Part shown: piece by piece, positions 8,241 to 16,448 of the stretch
Layout: every line of letters begins with the position of its first letter
Position numbering within the stretch: the first letter of the stretch is position 1
Notes under the pieces: generated by a model
Databases searched by the model: none
The model's input: only the letters and a program-made list of their open reading frames with translations
Told to the model about the DNA's origin: nothing
Source: Christiangramia aestuarii
GTDB lineage: Bacteria > Bacteroidota > Bacteroidia > Flavobacteriales > Flavobacteriaceae
DNA length: 64,000 nt
Direction: 5' to 3'
Assembly (NCBI RefSeq): GCF_009735585.1
Contig: NZ_VJVW01000002.1
Coordinates: 638,210-702,209, forward strand
Program-made: the position numbers and the translations under genes

Positions 8241-10018
8241 TGACAAAAGCTGAAGAATTTTACTCCTCGCGACAGGCGAAATACTCCGAATTAAAAAAAC
8301 AGATCTCCAGGAAATTAGCTTTTTCAAGCACCTTAAGGTTAGTAGTCTTTCTGGCGATCTGCGCCTCAATTTATTTTTTCTTCGGAAATATTACTGTCCT
8401 GTTGCCATTGGTAATAGCTCTAATAGCTGTTTTCATATTTCTAATTTCAAGACATACCGATCTGAAAAAAGAACGGGACAAGCTGGCGGCTTTGATCGAT
8501 ATCAATAAACTGGAACTAAGGATCCTTAAAACAAGAGATTTCTCAGACCTTCCTGACGGAAAGAAGTTTGAACCCGAAGATCACGAGTATGCCCGAGACA
8601 TTGACCTTTTCGGCAGAAAATCTTTCTTCCAGTTTCTTAATAGAACCGCATTAAAAGAAGGAAAGGCCAGGCTCGCTAGAATTCTACTCGCGAATAAAAC
8701 CGAGGATATTCTAAAGAAACAGGAAGCTATAAAAGAACTGGCTTCAAAAGCCGACTGGAGACAGAACTATTCCGCTACGGCTACTTTGGTTAAAACCGAA
8801 ACCGATTCCAAGTTCATCCTCAACTGGATACAGAATTACAAAAGTTTCGTGCCGAAATACATGAAATGGTTTCCGGCGGTATTTTCAATATTATCCATTG
8901 CCGTTCTGGCGCTATTCTATTTTGATATCATTGGAGGCTCCCAGGTGCTGTTATGGTTTATCATTGGAGTGCTTATTTCAGGAGTTTTTCTGAAAAAGGT
9001 CAATGACCTGTCTGGAACTGTAAGCAAGGTGCAGGATACTTTTCAGCAATATCACCAGTTGCTTGATTTCCTTGAAACCGAAGAATTCGAATCGGCATTA
9101 ATGCAAGAAGTAAAGAATTCCATTACTTCAGAATCTAAAAAAGCTTCCGTCATTTTAAAGGAATTTTCCCGGGCAATAGATGCGCTGGATCAACGAAACA
9201 ATTTCCTTTTTGGGATCTTCGCTAACGGATTCTTCCTCTGGGATCTTAGACAATGCTACCGACTGGAAAAATGGATTCAGCATCATCACACCGCCGTGGA
9301 ACATTGGTTCGAAGCTGTAGAAAGGACCGATGCTTATAACAGCTTGGGGAATTTCAGTTTTAACCACGAATCATATCATTTTCCTGAAATTCTGAAAAAA
9401 GGCCAAGGAACTACCGCGAAAAATTTAGGCCATCCATTATTGCATCCACAAAAGCGTATTAATAACGATTTCAGGATCGATGGTGAACAGTTCTTTATAA
9501 TTACCGGCGCGAATATGGCTGGGAAAAGTACATTCTTACGTACGGTTGCCCTGCAGATCGTCATGGCAAATATCGGTCTTCCGGTTTGTGCTGAATCTTG
9601 CAGCTATGCTCCTACCAAACTTATTACCAGCATGCGTACCAGCGATTCCCTGGGCGATGACGAATCTTATTTCTTTTCAGAATTAAAAAGGCTGAAATTT
9701 ATCGTCGATAAGATACAGACCGAAGATTATTTCATCATTCTGGATGAGATCCTGAAAGGAACCAATAGTACCGATAAAGCGATAGGTTCAAGGAAATTTG
9801 TGCAGCGACTGGTAGGTACTAATTCTACCGGGATCATTGCCACGCATGATCTGAGTTTATGTGAGATAAGCCAGGAATTAGAGCAGGTGAAGAACTTCTA
9901 TTTTGATGCTGAAATCGTGAACAATGAACTTCACTTTGATTATCATTTAAAAGATGGTGTTTGCCAGAATATGAATGCTTCGTTTTTATTGAGAAAGATG
10001 AAGATAGTGGAAGATTGA
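8240..10018 (+). CDS. MutS-related membrane-associated ATPase
   Basis: 592 residues, shorter than MutS (about 860) and lacking its mismatch-recognition domain. Two membrane-spanning pairs lie in the first 100 residues and around 215-255. A clamp/core region and a MutS-type ATPase follow: Walker A GANMAGKSTF near 422-431, Walker B YFIILDEIL near 500, then ATHDLSLCEI. This is the flavobacterial MutS-like family with membrane segments; a role in mismatch repair should not be assumed. Coupled to the YjbR gene. Confidence 0.85.
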   Translation: MTKAEEFYSSRQAKYSELKKQISRKLAFSSTLRLVVFLAICASIYFFFGNITVLLPLVIALIAVFIFLISRHTDLKKERDKLAALIDINKLELRILKTRDFSDLPDGKKFEPEDHEYARDIDLFGRKSFFQFLNRTALKEGKARLARILLANKTEDILKKQEAIKELASKADWRQNYSATATLVKTETDSKFILNWIQNYKSFVPKYMKWFPAVFSILSIAVLALFYFDIIGGSQVLLWFIIGVLISGVFLKKVNDLSGTVSKVQDTFQQYHQLLDFLETEEFESALMQEVKNSITSESKKASVILKEFSRAIDALDQRNNFLFGIFANGFFLWDLRQCYRLEKWIQHHHTAVEHWFEAVERTDAYNSLGNFSFNHESYHFPEILKKGQGTTAKNLGHPLLHPQKRINNDFRIDGEQFFIITGANMAGKSTFLRTVALQIVMANIGLPVCAESCSYAPTKLITSMRTSDSLGDDESYFFSELKRLKFIVDKIQTEDYFIILDEILKGTNSTDKAIGSRKFVQRLVGTNSTGIIATHDLSLCEISQELEQVKNFYFDAEIVNNELHFDYHLKDGVCQNMNASFLLRKMKIVED

Positions 10019-10025
10019 GTTGATT

Positions 10026-10058
10026 AGACCTCACAGGTTTCAAAAACCTGTGAGGTCT
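10026..10058. repeat. perfect 15-bp palindrome hairpin (AGACCTCACAGG type)
   Basis: Arms agacctcacaggttt (10026-10040) and its exact complement (10044-10058) with a 3-base loop, 7 bases after the MutS-like stop. It may terminate transcription despite lacking a T-run, and resembles a palindrome dispersed in many Bacteroidota genomes. Confidence 0.75.
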
Positions 10059-10095
10059 GTTCGAAGAGGTAATTCGGTTGGAGCAATTTTAGCCT

Positions 10096-10191
10096 GAGAT
10101 CCCTTCATTACGTTCGCGATGACTTTTGTCACATTGAGCGCAGCCGAAATATGATATCATAATTGATACTTCGACTGCGCTCAGCATGACG
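10096..10191. repeat. three palindromic GTCA/TCT repeats with alternative cores
   Basis: A reverse copy with the TTCATTACGTTCG core (10096-10123) precedes an inward-facing pair: forward 10128-10152 (GAGCGCAGCCGAA) and reverse 10165-10191 (TTCGACTGCGCTC). All keep the GTCA-type end. Confidence 0.7.
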
Positions 10192-10210
10192 CATATCTAA
10201 TTTAATTCCC

Positions 10211-10238
10211 CCGTCACCCTGAACTTGTTTCAGGGTCT
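10211..10238. repeat. left (forward) repeat flanking the GIY-YIG gene
   Basis: GTCACC + CTGAACTTGTTTCAG + GGTCT, a 7-bp stem with a 5-base loop, ending 12 bases before the ATG of the nuclease gene. The complementary copy is at 10535-10561. Confidence 0.85.
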
Positions 10239-10250
10239 TTATCTTAATAA

Positions 10251-10535
10251 ATGAAAACTAGTTATATCTATATACTTTCAAACAAAAACCGATCTGTACT
10301 TTACATCGGAGTAACTAGTGAACTAATCAAAAGAATGACTGAGCATAAAAATAAAATAGGTTCAGACTTTTGCCGAAAATACAATCTTGAAGATTTACTC
10401 TATTTTGAAGAATTCACAGAAATTAATAAAGCCATTGCAAGAGAAAAGCAATTAAAAAATTGGCATAAGGAATGGAAGTGGAATTTGATCAAAGAATCCA
10501 ATCCAGACTTAGAAGATCTGTTTCAGGAATTATGA
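10251..10535 (+). CDS. small GIY-YIG nuclease family protein, repeat-flanked
   Basis: 94 residues, a stand-alone GIY-YIG domain of the UvrC/URI type. Catalytic positions are visible: Tyr7 in the YIYIL strand, YIG at 18-20, Arg28, His32 and Glu65 (REKQLKNW). The fold cuts DNA with one metal ion. Members of this short subfamily are frequent and multi-copy in Bacteroidota but have no settled role. The gene is bracketed by inverted copies of the local palindromic repeat, the right one overlapping its TGA by one base, so I infer that gene and repeats form a unit. No DNA-binding domain is fused. Confidence 0.92.
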   Translation: MKTSYIYILSNKNRSVLYIGVTSELIKRMTEHKNKIGSDFCRKYNLEDLLYFEEFTEINKAIAREKQLKNWHKEWKWNLIKESNPDLEDLFQEL

Positions 10536-10604
10536 GATGCTGAAACAAGTTCAGCATGACGACTTTTATTATTTAAACGTCATCCTGAAATAATTTCAGC
10601 GTCT
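10535..10604. repeat. right (reverse) repeat of the GIY-YIG unit plus a further forward copy
   Basis: The reverse copy 10535-10561 starts on the last base of the GIY-YIG stop codon and is the mirror of 10211-10238 (8-bp stem ATGCTGAA/TTCAGCAT). A second forward copy with a changed loop (CTGAAATAATTTCAG) follows at 10578-10604, 15 bases before the next gene. Confidence 0.85.
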
Positions 10605-10618
10605 TATCTTTACCAAAT

Positions 10619-11623
10619 ATGGATTCAGTAACCCAGATCGTTTTAGGAGCAGCTGTTGGAGAAGCAGTGCTCGGTAAGAAAGTTGGTAAAAAGGCTATCC
10701 TCTACGGAGCGATTGCCGGAACCATTCCAGATCTCGACACGCTGGTCGGTAACTTTTTCGATACCATTACGGCTATTGAAATTCATCGTGGTTTTTCCCA
10801 TTCCATAGTTTTTTCGCTCCTCTTTGCGCCGATATTTGGCTGGATCATCTCAAAGATCAAATCAAGTTCTGAAGCTACCTGGAAGAACTGGTCCTGGTTA
10901 ATGTTCTGGGGTTTGTTCACGCATCCCTTACTCGATGCGCATACTACCTGGGGCACCCAGCTTTTCTGGCCATTCGATCTGAGACTTGCCTACAAGAATA
11001 TCTTTGTAATAGATCCGTTGTACACCCTTCCATTCCTGTTCTTTCTTATCATGGCCATGAGATTTAACCGGACAGATCCTAAAAGAAGAAAATATAACCG
11101 GCTTGGGCTCATTGTGAGCAGTATTTATTTGTTAGTTATCACTCCGGCATTAAAATTCTATACATTTCAGAAATTTGAAGCCGCTCTGGAAGAGCAAAAT
11201 ATCACTTATGAAAGAATGGACACCAGGCCAACACCTTTAAATTCGATTTTATGGACTGCCAATATCGAAACAGATGAATCCTTCCTTATCGGGAATTATT
11301 CTGTTTTTGATACGCAGCCAATAGATTTTTATAGCGTACCCAAAAACTATGACCTGGCTGGCGAACTGGCTGATGACCCCAACTTGCACAGATTGATCCA
11401 GATTAGTGATGGCTGGTATACATTTTCAGAAAAGAACGGAGATCTCTATTTCAATGACCTCAGGTTTGGCAACATGGATATCGAAGATCCTGATTCCGAA
11501 TTTATTTTCAGCTACAAATTAGCCAGAGAGCATGGTGAACTTACCGCGACTGAAACTGAAAAGGAAATGACCGATGCTAAAAACCTTCTTCCGAGACTGT
11601 GGGCACGCATTCTGGGAAATTGA
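10619..11623 (+). CDS. YdjM/DUF457-type membrane-bound metal-dependent hydrolase
   Basis: 334 residues. The N-terminus MDSVTQIVLGAAVGEAVLG, HRGFSHSI (about 58-65) and THPLLDAHTTWGT match the inner-membrane putative hydrolase family related to YdjM. His and Asp in these motifs probably bind a metal. Four or five helices lie in the first 190 residues, then a soluble C-terminal domain. Role unknown; some members respond to DNA damage (LexA-controlled in E. coli), but no such box is apparent here. Confidence 0.82.
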   Translation: MDSVTQIVLGAAVGEAVLGKKVGKKAILYGAIAGTIPDLDTLVGNFFDTITAIEIHRGFSHSIVFSLLFAPIFGWIISKIKSSSEATWKNWSWLMFWGLFTHPLLDAHTTWGTQLFWPFDLRLAYKNIFVIDPLYTLPFLFFLIMAMRFNRTDPKRRKYNRLGLIVSSIYLLVITPALKFYTFQKFEAALEEQNITYERMDTRPTPLNSILWTANIETDESFLIGNYSVFDTQPIDFYSVPKNYDLAGELADDPNLHRLIQISDGWYTFSEKNGDLYFNDLRFGNMDIEDPDSEFIFSYKLAREHGELTATETEKEMTDAKNLLPRLWARILGN

Positions 11624-11644
11624 TTTATTAAAAATTTCCAAGAA

Positions 11645-11725
11645 CGTCATTCTGAACTTGTTTCAGAATCTCGAGTTTCTAACGAATAACCGAAATTGAG
11701 ACCCTGAAATAAATTCAGGGTGACG
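11645..11725. repeat. inward-facing pair of palindromic repeats, 26 bases apart
   Basis: Forward 11645-11671 (GTCATT + CTGAACTTGTTTCAG) and reverse 11698-11725 (core CTGAAATAAATTCAG, ending GGTGACG) lie in the gap between two same-strand genes. Confidence 0.8.
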
Positions 11726-11786
11726 AAATAACAAGAATAAGAATCCAAAGAATTTACAATTCTTATATTTAAGAAAAATTCTATTT

Positions 11787-13496
11787 ATGCGATTGCTTCC
11801 GGCACTTCTTGCTATTTTCATATTTTCTTCCGCCTCGGTTTACGCTCAAAAAGATTCTTTAGCCCTGGAAACAGTAATAAAGAAATTTCAGGACCACAAA
11901 CCATATAAAGGCTCAAATTATCCACTTGGGCTTTACACTAAAGAACATTACAAAAAGGAAGCTGAATTTGCTGAAAAACTGCTGAAAGAAATAAAGAAAC
12001 TGGATTATTCAGATCTTTCAGAATCTCAAAAAATATCTGCTGATCTTCTGAAATATGACTTGAAGAACACAGTGAAAACTTATGAATTCAAAGCTTATCT
12101 CAATCCGCTTTTATCTGATTCCGGATTTCACCTTAGCCTGAATTATCAAATTCGTGATCTGAACAACTATGAGCAGGTAAGGGCATATTTGAATAAACTG
12201 AACGCCATACCAGAGTATGTAGATCAGCATTTTAAATTATTGCGAGAAGGTTTAAAAGAAGGGATCACCCAACCACTCGTAATATTCGAAGGTTACCAGA
12301 ATACTTATGACTCTCAGATCGTGGATAATTATAAGGACAGCTATTTCTATAAACCTTTTGAAAACCTGCCTGCAACTTTATCTGAAAAGCAAAAAGATTC
12401 GGTTTTAACAGCTGCTGAAAAAGCGATCTCGAATAATGTAATTCCTGAATTCAAACGCATCAAAAAATTCTTTGAAACCGAATATTATCCAAAAACAAAG
12501 ACTGCTTTAGGCGTTTCAGAAATCCCGAATGGAGAAGAATATTACGATTACCTACTGGAATATTACACCACTTTAGACCTTAGTGCCGATGAAGTTCATA
12601 ATATTGGACTAAACGAGGTGCAAAGGATCAATACCGAAATGAAAAAGGTGATGGCCGAAACCGGTTTTAAAGGTTCTTTTTCTGAATTCTTTGACTTCCT
12701 GAGAACAGATGAACAATTCTATGCTGAAACCCCTGAGGAACTTCTCATGTTCGCCAGGGATATCGCTAAACGTATCGATGCGAAATTGCCGGCATATTTC
12801 ACCAAACTTCCAAGAAAGCCTTATGGCGTTGCTGAAGTTCCTGCGGCAATCGCTCCTAAGTACACCACCGGAAGATATATTGGAGCTTCAGATGAAACTC
12901 AGCCAGGATATTACTGGGTAAACACATACGACCTGCCGAGCAGGCCAAAATATGTTTTACCCTCATTAACGGCGCATGAAGCCGTGCCGGGACATCATTT
13001 ACAGATCTCCTTAAACAATGAACTTGGAGATGAAATTCCTGAATTCAGGAGAAGATTTTATATCTCCGCTTTTGGTGAAGGCTGGGGATTATATTCAGAA
13101 TTTCTGGCGGAAGAAATGGGAATTTATCGTAATCCTTACGAGGTTTTCGGAAAGCTTACTTACGAACAATGGCGTGCCTGCCGACTGGTTGTAGATACGG
13201 GGATCCATGCAAAAGGCTGGACCAGAGACAAGGCTGTTGATTTTATGAAAAAAAACACCGCGCTTTCCATTCACGAGATCAATACCGAAGTAGACCGTTA
13301 TATTTCCTGGCCGGGACAGGCTGTTTCATACAAGATCGGAGAATTAAAGATCCGTGAACTGCGAAAGAAAGCGGAAGATGCTTTAGGAGCCGATTTCGAT
13401 ATTAGGAAATTCCACGAAGTAATCCTGGAAGAAGGGGTTGTGACCTTACCAATTCTTGAGAAAAGGGTGATGGAGTATATCAAATCTAATTCTTAG
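11787..13496 (+). CDS. DUF885 family metallopeptidase-like protein, secreted
   Basis: 569 residues with a cleavable signal peptide (ending near V-Y-A-Q-K). The zinc motif HEAVPGHH sits near residue 396 and FGEGWGLYSEF about 30 residues later, the two hallmarks of DUF885, whose members are helical zinc peptidases related to M32-type enzymes. Length is normal. It is probably a periplasmic peptidase; substrate unknown. Transcribed alone between repeats and the phnA gene. Confidence 0.85.
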   Translation: MRLLPALLAIFIFSSASVYAQKDSLALETVIKKFQDHKPYKGSNYPLGLYTKEHYKKEAEFAEKLLKEIKKLDYSDLSESQKISADLLKYDLKNTVKTYEFKAYLNPLLSDSGFHLSLNYQIRDLNNYEQVRAYLNKLNAIPEYVDQHFKLLREGLKEGITQPLVIFEGYQNTYDSQIVDNYKDSYFYKPFENLPATLSEKQKDSVLTAAEKAISNNVIPEFKRIKKFFETEYYPKTKTALGVSEIPNGEEYYDYLLEYYTTLDLSADEVHNIGLNEVQRINTEMKKVMAETGFKGSFSEFFDFLRTDEQFYAETPEELLMFARDIAKRIDAKLPAYFTKLPRKPYGVAEVPAAIAPKYTTGRYIGASDETQPGYYWVNTYDLPSRPKYVLPSLTAHEAVPGHHLQISLNNELGDEIPEFRRRFYISAFGEGWGLYSEFLAEEMGIYRNPYEVFGKLTYEQWRACRLVVDTGIHAKGWTRDKAVDFMKKNTALSIHEINTEVDRYISWPGQAVSYKIGELKIRELRKKAEDALGADFDIRKFHEVILEEGVVTLPILEKRVMEYIKSNS

Positions 13497-13528
13497 ATCT
13501 TTATAAGACTCATAGCCTGAGTTTAAAC

Positions 13529-13536
13529 TATCTTTG
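13529..13536 (+). promoter_or_regulatory. -7 box (TATCTTTG) for the PhnA gene
   Basis: Perfect Bacteroidota -7 sequence, 19 bases before ATG 13556. No convincing -33 TTG at the right distance. Confidence 0.45.
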
Positions 13537-13555
13537 CAGCCAAATTCAGAAAAAA

Positions 13556-14134
13556 ATGACCTTAGAACAAAGCCTAAAACAGCGCAGTGATTCCTCCTGT
13601 GAACTCTGTGGAAACAAGGAAACCCTTAAAGTTTACGAGATACCTAATTCTCCTGAACAGGTACTTCTTAAGGAAATTCTTATTTGTGATATCTGCCACA
13701 CCCAGGTAGAAGATCCGGAAAAAGCTGAACCTAACCACTGGCGTTGTTTAAATGACTCTATGTGGAGTACTGTGCCCGCGGTGCAGGTGATGGCCTGGAG
13801 AATGCTGAACAGATTGAGATCTGAAGGATGGCCGCAAGACCTTCTGGATATGATGTATATGGAAGATGAGGTAAAGGAATGGGCGAAGGCCGGAATTCAG
13901 GAAGAAAAGGCTGAAAATTCAATTGTACATAAAGACAGCAATGGGGCGATCATAGAAGCTGGAGATACCGTTGTTCTAACCAAAGACCTTAATGTAAAAG
14001 GTTCAAGTTTAACCGCAAAAAGAGGAACTGCCGTAAGACGTGTTTCCCTTGTTCATGATAATGCCGAACAGATAGAAGGTAAAGTTGAAGGACAGCAGAT
14101 CGTGATCCTTACCAAATTTGTCAAAAAGATTTAG
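13556..14134 (+). CDS. PhnA domain protein with N-terminal zinc ribbon
   Basis: 192 residues. Two CxxC pairs near the N-terminus (CELCGN and CDICHT) make a zinc ribbon; the C-terminal 70 residues (DSNGAIIEAGDTVVLTKDL ... IVILTKFVKK) are the PhnA/YjdM domain. Despite the historical name, PhnA-type proteins are not established phosphonate enzymes. The spacer region (VPAVQVMAWRMLNRL) is typical of longer Bacteroidota members. Confidence 0.88.
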   Translation: MTLEQSLKQRSDSSCELCGNKETLKVYEIPNSPEQVLLKEILICDICHTQVEDPEKAEPNHWRCLNDSMWSTVPAVQVMAWRMLNRLRSEGWPQDLLDMMYMEDEVKEWAKAGIQEEKAENSIVHKDSNGAIIEAGDTVVLTKDLNVKGSSLTAKRGTAVRRVSLVHDNAEQIEGKVEGQQIVILTKFVKKI

Positions 14135-14138
14135 TTTC

Positions 14139-14170
14139 GATTGAGAATTGAAAAGGGATAATTGACAAAT
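14139..14170. repeat. AT-rich dispersed repeat, same type as left flank of the four-helix gene
   Basis: Reads TTGAGAATTGAAAAGGG + ATAATTGACAAAT, matching 55608-55639 with few changes. It directly follows the PhnA stop. Confidence 0.6.
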
Positions 14171-14221
14171 CAAGCAACAGGTTCAGTATGATGCTAGTGG
14201 AAAAATCTAATTTTTAGAAGA

Positions 14222-14281
14222 CGTCAAGCTGAACTCGTTTCAGCTTCTCAAATGAGATTCCTTCACTCCGTTCGGAATGAC
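14222..14281. repeat. inward-facing palindromic repeat pair with two different cores
   Basis: Forward 14222-14249 (CTGAACTCGTTTCAG) and reverse 14254-14281 (TTCACTCCGTTCGGAA) are 4 bases apart. A decayed third copy lies near 14172-14193. The pair ends 13 bases before the VF530 gene. Confidence 0.7.
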
Positions 14282-14294
14282 ATAAAACAAAAGT

Positions 14295-14531
14295 ATGAGC
14301 GAAAATATTAATAAGAACGAGCAACCAAATAATCCGCTTCACGGAGTAAAGCTTGCTACCATTATGGAAAAGCTACATGCTCATTACGGATGGGATGGCC
14401 TCGCCGATCGCATCAATATCAATTGCTTTAAAAGTAATCCTTCCGTAAAATCCAGCTTGAAGTTCCTAAGAAGAACACCCTGGGCCAGAGAGAAAGTGGA
14501 GAGGCTTTATTTGAAAACAGATTTTAAATAA
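14295..14531 (+). CDS. VF530 (DUF2132) family DNA-binding protein
   Basis: 78 residues covering the whole VF530 domain: [20 protein letters not shown], then [13 protein letters not shown] and [17 protein letters not shown]. The family is named after a Vibrio protein with a DNA-binding-like fold and has no known function. Short N-terminal tail only; single gene. Confidence 0.88.
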   Translation: MSENINKNEQPNNPLHGVKLATIMEKLHAHYGWDGLADRININCFKSNPSVKSSLKFLRRTPWAREKVERLYLKTDFK

Positions 14532-14593
14532 AAGAAGTTTTTTAATTGGCACATTTGAGGAATTCAAAGCAATTACAGATTTACAAATAGATT

Positions 14594-15376
14594 TCAGTAA
14601 TAACATTCATTTTCATTATTGCTCATCACCCAAACTTTCAAAGATGGATACTTTCTTCTCGAAACCGGTATTTGATCTCCGCTACTTAATTGAAAATATC
14701 TATTGCTAAATTTCGAATCTCGAAATTTCAGATTTACCAGGTATGATTTATGGCACCTGAAAAATCCTTTATCACTTAAAAGGTTTTCGAAATCTTTGAT
14801 GGTCTTTGAAAAAAGCTCCTTTTTACCGCTACTTAAGTAAACACTCGTATAATTATTTTCTGCTTTCAAAAAAAGAATATCCCTGATCCTTAAATTAACA
14901 ATGCCTTTTTGAGTTCTAAGACTTAGGATATCGAGCGTGTTTTGCTCAATCTTCATACCCGATCCTAACTCAGCCTTAGTCGACATATTTTCTTGACACC
15001 TCTCTTTGAATCTATTTATGGCCGAATTTAGCTCCTGAAATTCAAAAGGAGGAATTAAAAAATCCAGAGCATTATATCGGATAGCCTGGATAGCATGGAT
15101 ACTTGATGAGCTAATAAATATTGTTTCAAATTCAGTCCGATTCAGTTTATTGAGCATTTCAAAACCTGTCATATCGGGTAATTCAGTATTGAGAAAAACG
15201 AGCTGGGGTTTATATTTAATAATCTTCTTAAATCCACTTAGGCCTGAATTAGCCATCCCCTTAAGATCAATCTCAGGGAAATCCTTTGATAATTTTTGAG
15301 CAAGTGTTTTAAGCAGAAGAGTATGTCCTTCAATTATAACGCAGGATATCTTATTGAATGCAAACTGATTATTCAA
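14594..15376 (-). CDS. LytTR-type response regulator with degenerate receiver
   Basis: 260 residues, starting at TTG (no in-frame ATG before the receiver). Residues 10-120 have the receiver fold, but the phospho-accepting Asp is Asn63 (FLNTELPDMTG) and the conserved Lys before Pro-Phe is Pro109 (LIPPF). Residues about 150-255 are a LytTR DNA-binding domain (GIVNLRIRDILFLKAENNYT, GFFRCHKSYLVNL). It probably acts without phosphorylation or by another signal. No histidine kinase is adjacent; the divergent lipoprotein gene is a candidate target. Confidence 0.88.
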   Translation of the reverse strand: MNNQFAFNKISCVIIEGHTLLLKTLAQKLSKDFPEIDLKGMANSGLSGFKKIIKYKPQLVFLNTELPDMTGFEMLNKLNRTEFETIFISSSSIHAIQAIRYNALDFLIPPFEFQELNSAINRFKERCQENMSTKAELGSGMKIEQNTLDILSLRTQKGIVNLRIRDILFLKAENNYTSVYLSSGKKELFSKTIKDFENLLSDKGFFRCHKSYLVNLKFRDSKFSNRYFQLSSGDQIPVSRRKYPSLKVWVMSNNENECYY

Positions 15377-15671
15377 AGTAGGGTATTGAATAGTTCTTAA
15401 ACCAAATTCAATTTTAAAAAATAAAAACCTGATATTAAATAAGTTAAAACCCCGATTTTAAGTTTATTCTATTCATATCCAGTAACTCTAATAATCTCTG
15501 AAACATTTTTTTGAAATTTAGTAGCCCTTTACTGAACCGTTCCCTAAAAAGATTTCCTTTTAATAAATACATTTCATACTTATCTAAGTTTTGCAATTAT
15601 CTTAATATTTAGAATCTACTCATTTTACCACCTGCCTGCTACTTTTCATTAACAATTATAATTTACAAATC

Positions 15672-16385
15672 ATGAAACCAATCAAACAACTAATTCTGTT
15701 GGGTTTACTTTTTTTAGTAGCCTGCGAAAGTTCAGAAACCCCGGAAAGTTTCAATGCACAGGAAATTAAGATCCAAAACGAAGTAAACAGGGACCTCATT
15801 AATGCCACAAACGTATTCATTAAAAGTCCATTATTTAATCAACTATCTCAAAGCAGTATCCAATCACAAAATTTCAAGGAAAAAGAGAATAATAAAGGAG
15901 CATTTATAGTTCAGCAAGGTGTTTTTGCTTTTTTCCCGCACTATTTTGACGGTGGAGTTGTAGTAGTAGCCGCGATATTTGAATCTGGTGACTATAAGAT
16001 TTTACCTAATGACCTGGCTGAATTCAATTTAAATATAGAAAATCCACTGGTACTGTATATTGATGATGCCAACGGATTATTCCTATCTGCAAATGAATGT
16101 ATTGAAAGAAACAGTACTTATAGCGTTAAATATAAAGGACAATTACTAGTTATTGAAGATGGAGAGACCACAACATACAGAGCTGTATTACCATTAAAAA
16201 CTGCTTATATAGCAAAAGGTAGAAATATGGTCGTGAATGATGCAGATGAATTTGATGAAGAAACTGAAACCGTAATATGCCGTGAGGAAAATGTGACCGA
16301 ACTGGCTTTCGATTTCATGTATATTGAAAAATTGAACAATGAAGGTAATGCTACGGAGACTTCTTTAAATATCAATTTCAGGTAA
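15672..16385 (+). CDS. lipoprotein of unknown function
   Basis: 237 residues. Signal peptide with lipobox L-V-A-C at the 18th-20th residues followed by E-S-S-E, then a globular, mainly beta part with no family I recognise. It is divergent from the orphan LytTR regulator across a 295-base AT-rich gap, and ends at a strong shared terminator. Confidence 0.7.
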   Translation: MKPIKQLILLGLLFLVACESSETPESFNAQEIKIQNEVNRDLINATNVFIKSPLFNQLSQSSIQSQNFKEKENNKGAFIVQQGVFAFFPHYFDGGVVVVAAIFESGDYKILPNDLAEFNLNIENPLVLYIDDANGLFLSANECIERNSTYSVKYKGQLLVIEDGETTTYRAVLPLKTAYIAKGRNMVVNDADEFDEETETVICREENVTELAFDFMYIEKLNNEGNATETSLNINFR

Positions 16386-16401
16386 TAAAATCGCTTAAAC
16401 A

Positions 16402-16427
16402 AAAAGCCCGGCAATTGCCGGGCTTTT
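16402..16427. terminator. bidirectional terminator between lipoprotein and M49 peptidase
   Basis: AAAAGCCCGGCA / TGCCGGGCTTTT hairpin with flanking A and T runs on both sides, between convergent genes. Confidence 0.9.
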
Positions 16428-16448
16428 ATATTTCAGAAGAATGAAATA

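Noticed and set aside
10251..10535. GIY-YIG gene as a group I intron homing endonuclease
   Set aside because: No interrupted host gene or intron core is seen; the flanks are intergenic repeats.
10096..10604. Repeat cluster as a CRISPR array
   Set aside because: Copies alternate orientation, spacers differ greatly in length, and no cas gene is near.
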